A stretch of 52,087 nt of DNA from Syntrophaceticus schinkii (GTDB lineage Bacteria; Bacillota; DSM-12270; Thermacetogeniales; Thermacetogeniaceae), in assembly GCF_000946815.1 (NCBI RefSeq), contig NZ_CDRZ01000258.1, forward strand, positions 1 through 52,087. The letters run 5' to 3'. Position 1 is the stretch's first letter. Each line of letters begins with the position of its first letter. Below the pieces are notes generated by a model. It was not told the DNA's origin. It was given only the letters and a program-made list of their open reading frames with translations, and made no database searches. Positions 37,145 through 44,953 of the stretch are shown piece by piece. The position numbers and the translations under genes are program-made.

Positions 37145-38479
37145 TGATATCTCCCCCCTTTAATGGTTTCTGCTAACTCTTCTGTTTGTTCTTCTCCTAT
37201 GAGATATCCAGGAACCGCATACCTGCCAATATCTGCTATTCCCTGACGCATTTTTTTTCTGCAAATCAATTTTCGCAAGCCAGGAATCGGTCTTCCATGC
37301 GCTGGCTTCATAGTCATCATGAACCTCTGCGTAAACTTCCTTGGTTTTATAAGCGATTTCCTCCCAGGTATACAGCTTGCGCAGGTCCTGATAAGCTCGC
37401 TCGGCCAACCTGTTCGCCAGATCCGGCTCATGGAGCAGACGCAAGATGTTGTCAGCAAAAGAATTGGGATTTCCCACGTAGCACTTCAAGCCATTTACCT
37501 CATGGTGAACGATCTCACCAAGCCCCCCTACATCAGCCACAACTACCGGGGTATGGGCAGCCATAGCCTCCAGTGCCACCATCCCAAAGGGTTCGTAGAG
37601 GCTGGGAAAGACAGCCACATCCGCCTCCCGGTAGAGAAAATCCCTGGTGTCATCATCGATATAACCTGTAAAATAAACCCTTCCATAAACACCCATGTCC
37701 TGGGCTTTGTTTCTCAGATAATCCAAGGCCGGCCCCTTCCCGGCAATAACGAACTTAACATCTGAATAATACTGGAGTACCTTGGGAACCGCATCCAGGA
37801 GAATTTGGGCACCCTTTTCCTGAACAAGCCTCCCCACAAAAAACACGATCTTCTCACCGGGAGCAGCATAGTGGTGCAGAGAGAGGTGTTCTATATCTCT
37901 CCGCTGATAGCGGTCCAGATCAACCCCATTGGGAACTATCCGTATCTTGTCTGCAGGAAGCTGAAAAACACGCTTTAACTCCTGCTCCATATAGTGACTG
38001 CAGACGATAACCCGCCAGGATTCATAGGTTAACCACCACTCCACATCACTGATATAACGCTGCAGATCATTATGCAGACCCTGATTGCGCCCATACTCGG
38101 TAGCATGGATGGTGGCAATCAGGGGTTTCCTGTATGCTTGTTTGAGTGCCCTGCCGGCGTAGGCAACAAGCCAATCATGAGCATGTACCAGGTCTATCTC
38201 TTCCATGGAATTGACCAGCGGTACAGCATACTCAACCATCCGAATGTTAAGCTGCAGGATCCAGGTAAGAAAATCAGGGGCAGAGAGATTATAGGGCTGC
38301 AACCTGTAAACGAAGACACCGTCGACCTCCTCGTGCTCCTTGGAGTTCGCATCGCCGATGGTGATCAGGTGCACCTCATCCCCCGCCATGGCCAGCGCAG
38401 TTGTCAGGTCATAGACATGCTGGGCCAGTCCCCCCACACTGCGTGGGGGATACTCCCAGGAAAGCATTAAAATCCGCAT
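37141..38479 (-). CDS. GT4 family glycosyltransferase, glycogen-synthase-like (3' frame break)
   Basis: Retaining GT-B glycosyltransferase. N-terminal [33 protein letters not shown], then [22 protein letters not shown], and [18 protein letters not shown] with the donor-binding glutamates. The ATG at 38479 has AAGGAG upstream; open frame before it is repeat-derived. The literal frame stops at 37160, but one surplus A in the A8 run at 37251-37258 explains this. Removing it gives a C-terminus ([22 protein letters not shown]) whose stop overlaps the next gene by four bases (TTGA). That overlap supports the corrected end. Probably elongates an alpha-glucan with the GH57 branching enzyme. Confidence 0.9.
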
Positions 38480-38587
38480 TACCGCATCTCCTTGCACATT
38501 TCTTTTCATGACATACCAAATATCCAACGCAAAAAGCCTCTGTTCAAGAAAGTGATGAGCCAACCCTTGAGATATATTGAGAACTTT

Positions 38588-38662
38588 TTGCCTTCTGGTG
38601 CCTGTCACCATTTAGCCACATTTGTATAGACAAGTTACGCTTCCGGGTGGCTGGCACCAGTG
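38588..38662. repeat. GGTGCCTGTCACC / TTGTATAGACAAG element
   Basis: TGGTGCCTGTCACCATTT, then CCACATTTGTATAGACAAG, then GGTGGCTGGCACC. The two halves match the copies at 19999-20110 in inverse order, and GGTGcCtGtCACC is itself near-palindromic. Confidence 0.65.
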
Positions 38663-38667
38663 AGGGG

Positions 38668-39063
38668 CTAAGGTATTTCCCCGGTGTGGATCTCCAGGGA
38701 CCAATTTCTCCCATGGTTGTTGTCCCAATTACCGGCGTGGTCTTTAAAACAGAAGTTTAGCCTGCTTTCATCATCAGCCTCAAACTCGACCTCCCAGACA
38801 CCATCGCTCCTTTTCATAGGTAGATCGGAAACAGAATTCCAGCTGTGAGAGTGTCCGTAACCCCTGTGCAAGTAGATGTCCCGCGCTCCCGCCTGTGCCA
38901 GGAGTCCGTTGTACTTAACAGTTACCCTTTCTCCCAGGGTCAAGGGAACAGGAGAAATAGCAACACCCCCCTCTACCTCCACCTCCCGCCTTTTGTGGGC
39001 ATCGGTACTTCCTTGGGCGATGCGGCGAGTTCTGGTTTCACTGCGGCGTTTTTGATGTAACAT
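38668..39063 (-). CDS. starch-binding (CBM25-like) domain protein
   Basis: 131 aa, a single carbohydrate-binding module. ISPVPLTLGERVTVKYNGLLA, DIYLHRGYGH, WEVEFEADDESRLNFCFKDHAGNWDNNHGRNWSLEI match the CBM25/CBM53 starch-binding pattern, including aromatic residues that would stack on glucose rings. Basic N-terminal 30 residues (LHQKRRSETRTRR), no signal peptide. ATG at 39063 with AGGGAG eight bases upstream. It precedes the GT4 and nucleotidyltransferase genes on the same strand, so it probably tethers the synthesis machinery to the polymer. Confidence 0.82.
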   Translation of the reverse strand: MLHQKRRSETRTRRIAQGSTDAHKRREVEVEGGVAISPVPLTLGERVTVKYNGLLAQAGARDIYLHRGYGHSHSWNSVSDLPMKRSDGVWEVEFEADDESRLNFCFKDHAGNWDNNHGRNWSLEIHTGEIP

Positions 39064-39519
39064 ATATACCACTCCCTTCTAAAGTAGATGTCTGAACCAA
39101 GATGCCAGCTGTCGAAAACTATCGACTGGTCTTTTTGACGATCCCAGGACTGCATGGGTATCTAACAGCTATCATCCAACCAGCAACGGCTATTCTTTGC
39201 TGCTCCTCAACAAGGGCAAATTAATAAGTGAGATCATTGTGCTAACAAAGATAAACCGCTATTTTCTTTTCTTAGGAGCTTGCGGTGACATAGTTGTCAG
39301 ATCAAAAATGAATCCTGCCAGAAACAAATAATTACTGCGAATTCAGCAACTGTATACAAAAATCAGTGTTTAACCTACCATGGCAACAGCCGCGGCAACA
39401 GTCGATTTTTCTCCTCTTAGTATGCAACCCCGCAAGGTAAATATACGGGAAATACATGAACAGGATTAAATATAGGGATAATAAACAACAGAAACAGAAC
39501 TTGGAAAGCAGGGAAAAAT
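39064..39519. other. divergent intergenic region between the CBM gene and gerKA
   Basis: 456 bp with no ORF. It should hold promoters for both directions. A sporulation sigma-G promoter is expected for gerKA, but I see no convincing -35/-10 pair; TGAACA and GATAATA at 39456-39482 are the nearest and their spacing is short. Confidence 0.4.
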
Positions 39520-41151
39520 ATGATTCCCTTTTTCAAATGGCTAGGTAAAATTATCAGGCGTTCAGCAGGTGAGGCTGTTGGACATTTGCTAAAACCAGGT
39601 GATCCCGGTTATCAGGAGGAACGCACCCTCACTTCAAACCTGGATCAAAATTTGAAAATAATCACTGAAGTTTTTGGGCTCAGCGATGACCTCATGTCCC
39701 GTAAGATTACCATCGGAAGAGGCAAAAAACATACACGTGCAGCAATAGTTTACCTGGATCCTCTGATCAATTATTCCCAGCTGCAGCAGGGCCTGATGCG
39801 CTCACTAATGACTGTGGAACATCTGCCCAGCGCCGGAATTACAACAGAATGGCTGATCAATAATGTCATTTCCAGCGGAAGAGTCATTGAAAAAGATAAG
39901 TGGGTGGAGGTTACTGATGAAATCAACCGCGGATCTGTCTGCCTTTTTATCGAAGGGTTAGATAAGGCACTTCTCATCAAAATTGTTGAAAAAACAAGCC
40001 GACAGGTTGATCAACCTGTCGTAGAGACAGTGTCACGGGGACCCAGTGATGGCTTTAACGAAGATGTGCGCACAAACTTGGGGTTACTGCGTAAACGATT
40101 ACACACATCCCGCCTGGCTGTGGAAAACCTGGAGATCGGTGAATTGACAAAAACAGAGGTAAAACTGGTTTACCTGAAAGGCTATATAGCTGAAGGCTTA
40201 ATCACAGAAATCAAAGAGCGTATGCGGCGCATTAGAGTAGACGGCATCCTCGACAGCAGCCAGGTGGAGGAATTGATCCAGGACTGCCCTTACAGCCCAT
40301 TCAGCACTTTGGATGTTACAGAGAGGCCGGACAAACTGGCAGGGAACCTATTGGAGGGAAAGGCCGCTTTGATGTTCGACAACACCCCCTTTTCCCTTAT
40401 TATACCCGCCACCCTGGGTGCACAGGTACAAAGCCCACAGGACTATTATGACCGCTACTGGTACAGTTCTTTTATCAGACTCCTGCGCTGGATGGCGCTT
40501 CTGATCGCACTCCTGGGCCCCTCACTCTATATTGCTATTATCACCTTTCACCAGGAACTGCTGCCCACACCCTTACTGATGACTATACTAATATCCCGGG
40601 AAGGAGTGCCCTTCCCTGCCTTAGCGGAGGCTCTGCTCATGGAGCTTACCTTTGAAGTGCTGCGTGAGGCAGGGCTCCGACTCCCCCGAGCCTTCGGCCA
40701 AACCATCAGCATCGTGGGTGCCATCGTCATTGGTCAGACAGCGGTAAACGCAGGATTGGTATCACCGGCAATGGTGATCGTTGTGGCATTGACAGCAATC
40801 GCAACCTTCACCATTCCCTCATCAAGCCTGGCCAACAGCGTCCGCATTCTGCGCTTTCTTTTTATGTTTTTTGCGGCCTCCTTTGGTTTGATCGGTGTTC
40901 TAGTAGGGTTTTCCATCCTCTCCTATCACCTCTGCTCCCTGCGGTCATTCGGTGTTCCCTACCTTACCCCCCTGGCACCGGTATCTTTAAGTGATTTAAA
41001 AGATACCTTGATCCGAGCACCCGCCTGGAAAATGCGCTTCCGGCCGCGCCTTATCGGTTACACCGACCCCCAGCGGCAGAACGCTAACTTAATACCCCGC
41101 CCAACAAGGATGCGGGGTAAAACCTCCAATAAAAAAAGGAGGAAAAAATAA
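39520..41151 (+). CDS. gerKA: spore germination receptor subunit A (GerKA-like)
   Basis: GerA-family A subunit of a nutrient germinant receptor in the inner spore membrane. 543 aa: soluble N-terminal part to about residue 310 (LMSRKITIGRGKKHTRAAIVYLDPLI; ERPDKLAGNLLEGKAALMFDNTPFSLIIP), then membrane segments (LRWMALLIALLGPSLYIAIITF; FGQTISIVGAIVIGQTAVNAGLVSPAMVIVVAL) and a basic C-tail. Its stop overlaps the start of gerKB (TAATG). It opens a three-gene operon. Confidence 0.95.
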   Translation: MIPFFKWLGKIIRRSAGEAVGHLLKPGDPGYQEERTLTSNLDQNLKIITEVFGLSDDLMSRKITIGRGKKHTRAAIVYLDPLINYSQLQQGLMRSLMTVEHLPSAGITTEWLINNVISSGRVIEKDKWVEVTDEINRGSVCLFIEGLDKALLIKIVEKTSRQVDQPVVETVSRGPSDGFNEDVRTNLGLLRKRLHTSRLAVENLEIGELTKTEVKLVYLKGYIAEGLITEIKERMRRIRVDGILDSSQVEELIQDCPYSPFSTLDVTERPDKLAGNLLEGKAALMFDNTPFSLIIPATLGAQVQSPQDYYDRYWYSSFIRLLRWMALLIALLGPSLYIAIITFHQELLPTPLLMTILISREGVPFPALAEALLMELTFEVLREAGLRLPRAFGQTISIVGAIVIGQTAVNAGLVSPAMVIVVALTAIATFTIPSSSLANSVRILRFLFMFFAASFGLIGVLVGFSILSYHLCSLRSFGVPYLTPLAPVSLSDLKDTLIRAPAWKMRFRPRLIGYTDPQRQNANLIPRPTRMRGKTSNKKRRKK

Positions 41152-42254
41152 TGCTGGACAAGGGACGCATCAGCAGTGTGCAACTGTTACTGCTGTTAAT
41201 AATTGCCGATGCCGCCACCGCTTTTCTTTATGGCCCGGCGGCATCAATACAACTCGCAGGCCGGGACAGCTGGCTCAGTGTTTCTGCCTTAGCCTCAGTT
41301 TCTGGACTGGCGGTAGCACTGGTATCTATTGGACTGGCCCGCAGGTTCCCACAGCAGGTCTTTACTGAGTATTTGCCTCAAATCCTGGGCGGTATCCCCG
41401 GGAAGATTTTAGCTGGGATTTATGCTGCAGTTTTTATCCATTACACCGCTGTCATTGTCAATGAGGGATCCACCTTTATCCATGTAGCCTTTTTAAGGGA
41501 AACCCCTGTGATGGCTATAGAGATTATTGGCATTCTGGCGGCCATCTACGCTGTCTGCCTGGGTATCGAGGTTATCGCCCGGCAGAACGAACTGAGCTGG
41601 CCGGTGTGGGCACTATCACTTTTACTTATACTTCTCCTGGTGGCCAAGGAGATTAATCCCGAAAATTTCAAGCCATTTCTGGAAAACGGGATTATGCCTG
41701 TTATCAAAGGTAGTTTTGTTGTCAGTCCCTTCCGAGGGGAGGTCTTCCTATTGCTCATGCTTTTTCCCTACCTCAACCAGAAGCAGGAAGCACTTAAAAC
41801 CGCTGGTTACTATGTTCTTGCCCAAGCAGTTCTCCCTGGAATAATTACAGCAGTAATAATAGGGGTCTTTGGCGACATCGTTCCCACTTACATGGTCTTC
41901 CCTACTTATAATCTCGCTCGCTATATCTCGGTGGCCCAGTTCCTGGAACGCATTCAGATCCTAATAGTGGTCATGTGGATGGCGGGGTTGATCGTCAAGA
42001 TGGCAGTATTCTATCACTCCGCCGCAATTGCCGCTGCCACAACTCTGGGACTCAAAAATTACCGGATAACCCTTCTTCCCATTGCTATTGCCACAGTGGT
42101 GATCAGCAGGGTGTTTTACGGGACCCAACTGCATTTGACTAATTTCCTGTTTAAGACCTGGCCCTACTACGGAGGTGCTGTACAACTGCTGATCCCAGCT
42201 ATAATGCTATTGATCGCCATCATCCGCAAGAAAGGTGGAGAAAATGCATCATGA
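41151..42254 (+). CDS. gerKB: spore germination receptor subunit B (GerKB-like)
   Basis: APC-superfamily transporter-like B subunit that forms the germinant-binding membrane component. 367 aa with about ten hydrophobic segments, for example SVQLLLLLIIADAATAFLYG and WALSLLLILLLVAKEI; ENFKPFLENG is a family hallmark. GGAGG precedes the ATG. Overlaps gerKC by four bases (ATGA). Confidence 0.95.
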   Translation: MLDKGRISSVQLLLLLIIADAATAFLYGPAASIQLAGRDSWLSVSALASVSGLAVALVSIGLARRFPQQVFTEYLPQILGGIPGKILAGIYAAVFIHYTAVIVNEGSTFIHVAFLRETPVMAIEIIGILAAIYAVCLGIEVIARQNELSWPVWALSLLLILLLVAKEINPENFKPFLENGIMPVIKGSFVVSPFRGEVFLLLMLFPYLNQKQEALKTAGYYVLAQAVLPGIITAVIIGVFGDIVPTYMVFPTYNLARYISVAQFLERIQILIVVMWMAGLIVKMAVFYHSAAIAAATTLGLKNYRITLLPIAIATVVISRVFYGTQLHLTNFLFKTWPYYGGAVQLLIPAIMLLIAIIRKKGGENAS

Positions 42255-43513
42255 TTAAGTTGATTCGGAAAGTAGTAAGCCTTTTCCTGGTCATTTTGAT
42301 CCTGTTGACCTCCGGGTGCTGGAACAGGAGAGAAATACAAACACTGACCATCAATTCTGCCATCGGTTTTGATCGGATCACCACAGGTGGGCAATCCAAA
42401 ATCCTGCTCTCTGTACTTACAATAAAGCCCTCTCGCGCTTCAGGAGGAGCCGGGGGTATGGGAGCAGGAGGTGGTGGGCAAACACAGGCAGCAACAACCG
42501 GAGAGGTTATTTCGATCACCGGGGAAACCATCCAGGACGCAGTGCGCAACTGGGACCAGCGCTCTTCCAGGCAGCTGTTCATGGGTCATACTGTGCTTTT
42601 TGTGATCGGGGAATCTATTGCCAAAGAAGGGATCGGTTGGGTGATCGATTTCGGTAACCGCAACCGGGATATTCCTGAGCGAGCTATGGTTGTGGTCTGT
42701 GAAGGGTCGGCCCGGGACTGTCTCCAGGCCCAGTCGGAATTTGAACCAATGCTTTCCACTGAGGTCTTTAATATACTTAATCTCAACAAATTTTTTACCT
42801 CCAAAACCCAGGGAACAAATCTTTTTCAGGTAATGTACGACCTTGTAACCCCGGGGAGAGAAGTTTCTATGGCCTTCCTGAAAACCTTTACACCGCCGGA
42901 AAAGGGATCCGCTGTCAGGCAGATCCCAGCAACTGGCGGAAAAGACGGTGAAGGTGACCAGCCCCAGCGGAAGGTTTTCACTTTAACGGGAGCTGCAGCC
43001 TTTCGCGGCGAAAAACTGGCGGGACGATTAAATGAGGTGGAAACCCAGGGGCTGTTATTTATCAAAAGCGAGGCACAGGGGGGGATAATTCCCATTACCT
43101 TTGACTCCACCCGAAAAAACATATCATTTCTTTTCCGGGATGTTAGTACCAAGGTAAAACCGGTAATCAAAAAGGATGGGATCACTTTTCAGATCAAGAT
43201 CAAGGGAACAGGTGAACTGATCGGAGCAGCACCTCAAACCGTTGATATTACAAAGAAAAGTAATGTTAAAAAAATGGAAGGCCTGATCAACCAGGAGGTA
43301 GAACGCCGCTGCCGGAATTCAGTAGTCAGAGCCAAGGAAATGAGAGCTGATATTTTCGGGTTTGGAGATAAAATCCACCGCACCCATCCCCAGGTTTGGA
43401 AAAAAATCGAGAACCGCTGGGAAGATATTTTCCCTCATGTCGACATAGATATCAAAGCGGAATTTTCCGTGGAGCACTCCGGCTTGATCAATAAGTCGCT
43501 GGAGATAAGGTAA
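42251..43513 (+). CDS. gerKC: spore germination receptor subunit C, lipoprotein (GerKC-like)
   Basis: Lipid-anchored C subunit of the receptor. 420 aa, with an N-terminal signal ending in a lipobox (LLTSGC) at residue 23, then CWNRREIQTL, family motif AIGFDR and the C-terminal PHVDIDIKAEFSVEHSGLI region. A glycine-rich GGAGGMGAGGGG stretch at about 65-77 is an insert in the first domain. Last gene of the operon; no clear terminator follows. Confidence 0.94.
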   Translation: MIKLIRKVVSLFLVILILLTSGCWNRREIQTLTINSAIGFDRITTGGQSKILLSVLTIKPSRASGGAGGMGAGGGGQTQAATTGEVISITGETIQDAVRNWDQRSSRQLFMGHTVLFVIGESIAKEGIGWVIDFGNRNRDIPERAMVVVCEGSARDCLQAQSEFEPMLSTEVFNILNLNKFFTSKTQGTNLFQVMYDLVTPGREVSMAFLKTFTPPEKGSAVRQIPATGGKDGEGDQPQRKVFTLTGAAAFRGEKLAGRLNEVETQGLLFIKSEAQGGIIPITFDSTRKNISFLFRDVSTKVKPVIKKDGITFQIKIKGTGELIGAAPQTVDITKKSNVKKMEGLINQEVERRCRNSVVRAKEMRADIFGFGDKIHRTHPQVWKKIENRWEDIFPHVDIDIKAEFSVEHSGLINKSLEIR

Positions 43514-43698
43514 CCACTCACGACAGATCACGGAGACGGCAGACTGTGTGAAAACCATTGTACCCTTTTTCTATCCCTCACTTACGACTAAATTCCGGTT
43601 CTTTTTAGGGATAAGGGACACCAATTACCTGCTATTTCAGTTATACCCCCCACTTCTGGCCGTTGACCTGGTGATTCTGCTAGTTATCACACAGGCTG

Positions 43699-43740
43699 AC
43701 GGTTCTTGTGATCTCTTTTGTGAAACCGCAGGAGATCACG
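43699..43740. repeat. REP-like hairpin, GACGGTTCT family
   Basis: GACGGTTCTTGTGATCTC ... GAGATCACGAG: 8-bp perfect arms (GTGATCTC / GAGATCAC) with the GACGGTTCT core outside, and a further GGACAGTTCTTGTGG just after. It lies in the otherwise empty 43514-43900 region, in which I see no gene. Confidence 0.55.
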
Positions 43741-43912
43741 AGGACAGTTCTTGTGGCTGGTCTGATTCGCTTTTGATTCATTTCGAATGGATCAGGAAGA
43801 CGGCATAAGGTGTGGTTTACCAACCACCAATATATCGGACGGCAGTTTTGGTCTAGCCGCTGCACAGTTGGAAAACCATCCACAAAATATTGCTGATATT
43901 TTCTGGATATAC

Positions 43913-43951
43913 TTGACATATCATGACACAAAAGGGATAAAATATTATAAT
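43913..43951 (+). promoter_or_regulatory. overlapping sigma-A type promoters
   Basis: ATGACA (43923-43928), 17 bp, TATAAT (43946-43951) is a near-consensus pair. TTGACA (43913-43918) with TAAAAT (43938-43943) at 19 bp overlaps it. It is the best promoter seen in the window, yet no ORF begins in the next 300 bp. Confidence 0.7.
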
Positions 43952-43957
43952 ATTTAT

Positions 43958-44177
43958 CTTTACGGAGATATCTGAATATTCAAGTAGTATTATAGCGACA
44001 AGTTGTCGATATCGGCGTGAACAGTCGTTAATCGGATTTGATCTATTTCTCATATATGGTATATATTTATAACTACCCTATCATTAACAATGGACAACCT
44101 AAGAATAAATAATTGGCCACGAAGGTCTTGTTGCTCTTATGAATATGAGAGCGGGTTTCGTGGCTTTTTGTCTTTTT
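43958..44177 (+). ncRNA. candidate orphan RNA between a strong promoter and a strong terminator
   Basis: A transcript from the promoter at 43913-43951 to the terminator at 44116-44177 would be about 220 nt and contains no credible ORF. Visible features are CGACA-AGT-TGTCG near 44000 and GATATCGG...CGGATTTGATC. It matches no riboswitch, T-box, 6S or tmRNA consensus I can recognise. It may be a small RNA, or a leader whose terminator governs the small gene at 44260. Confidence 0.4.
44116..44177 (+). terminator. terminator with nested stem
   Basis: Outer stem GCCACGAA / TTCGTGGC, inner stem GCTCTTAT / ATGAGAGC, then TTTTTGTCTTTTTT. Strong and unidirectional. Confidence 0.85.
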
Positions 44178-44259
44178 TGAAAGGCAAACACTTTACCATC
44201 TCAAAAATATAAATGCAATCGACGACTTCCGGCATCAGACATCTATTTTCAGGTAGGTG

Positions 44260-44493
44260 ATGGATATCAGCGCAAATAACAAATTGGTACTCAAAAAAAT
44301 TGAAGAGCTCTATGATGCCCTCTTCTATCACAACGGATTTGGAGAAATGCGTATTGAAATGCGCTTTTTGAAGAAGGGGCAGAAAGAGATCGTCATTCAC
44401 TGCGGTAAACAGTACCGCTATGTTGTAGACTATCCGGACGAAACATGCCAGAGGCCTGCCCCGGGAAGGGGGTTGGTAACAACAAAAACATAA
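44260..44493 (+). CDS. small hypothetical protein
   Basis: 77 aa (DISANNKLVLKKIEELYDAL...). AGGTAGGTG directly before gives a usable ribosome site for the ATG at 44260. The middle, FGEMRIEMRFLKKGQKEIVIHCGKQYRYVVDY, looks like a two-strand beta unit, loosely recalling the YezD/DUF2292 small-protein family, but not enough to assign it. A heptamer tract lies immediately upstream (44222-44250) and another follows. It may be transcribed by read-through of the terminator at 44116-44177. Confidence 0.5.
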   Translation: MDISANNKLVLKKIEELYDALFYHNGFGEMRIEMRFLKKGQKEIVIHCGKQYRYVVDYPDETCQRPAPGRGLVTTKT

Positions 44494-44542
44494 CAGTGTT
44501 TACAGATCCCTAAATGTCCAGGAACGGCGGGTGTTACGGTTT

Positions 44543-44620
44543 ACCGACCTCTGACTTCTGGCATCTGGCATCTGGCCTCTATGTACTTTTCGGCCTCTGA
44601 CCTCTGGCATTAGACATCTA
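44543..44620 (-). repeat. heptamer repeat tract
   Basis: Plus strand CCGACCTCTGACTTCTGGC and two ATCTGGC units, then TCGGCCTCTGACCTCTGGC. It is in minus-strand orientation like the others, but here not attached to a minus-strand stop codon. Confidence 0.65.
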
Positions 44621-44688
44621 AAGAGCCCGGGGGTCATGTGGCATGATGATAGATTATTAATACACTGAGGAGGTGGTAAGTTTTCTAA

Positions 44689-44759
44689 CTGCCGGGAGAG
44701 TCGGCGAAGCAGGCGGCCTGTCGTGGGGGCCGGAGGTTGCTTGCATGAATACCCGACAG
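44689..44759 (+). promoter_or_regulatory. structured leader upstream of the pilin gene
   Basis: GC-rich island: CTGCCGGG (44689-44696) can pair with CCCGACAG (44752-44759) with one mismatch. Inside are a hairpin GCCG-CGGC and nested AAGCA/TGCTT and GGCC/GGCC stems. It sits in the 260-bp open stretch before the pilin start. It lacks the conserved core of c-di-GMP-I or -II riboswitches. A regulatory RNA role is inference from compactness and position. Confidence 0.35.
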
Positions 44760-44777
44760 CTGTAAAAGTTTTTCCCG

Positions 44778-44825
44778 GTATCTATGTACGTATCTATGCA
44801 CGTATCTATGTACGTATCTATGTAC
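44778..44825 (+). repeat. 12-bp tandem repeat (GTATCTATGTAC x4)
   Basis: Four head-to-tail units; unit two has C for T at position 10. The array lies between the structured leader and the pilin ribosome site. Because the frame is open from 44723, it would read YVRI repeats if translation began upstream. Confidence 0.9.
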
Positions 44826-44953
44826 GGCCTCGATTTTTTAATAGCCGCGGGTGTGGGGCCCGGGCTCAGGAAAACATGATGACCGAACACAAAAAATTTA
44901 AAGAGGGCGGTTCTGTGGGTGAACCCTTCTACAAAAATCAGGAGGGAATCACA

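Noticed and set aside
43958-44115. T-box or 6S RNA
   Set aside because: No T-box bulge sequence is present, and the 5' and 3' ends do not form the long 6S hairpin.
44640-44760. c-di-GMP riboswitch upstream of the pilin
   Set aside because: The position is suggestive, but the conserved GEMM core sequences are absent.
44723-44953. N-terminal extension of the pilin ORF
   Set aside because: It covers the structured leader and 12-bp array; the TTG at 44954 has an AGGAGGG site and gives a normal 14-residue prepilin leader.
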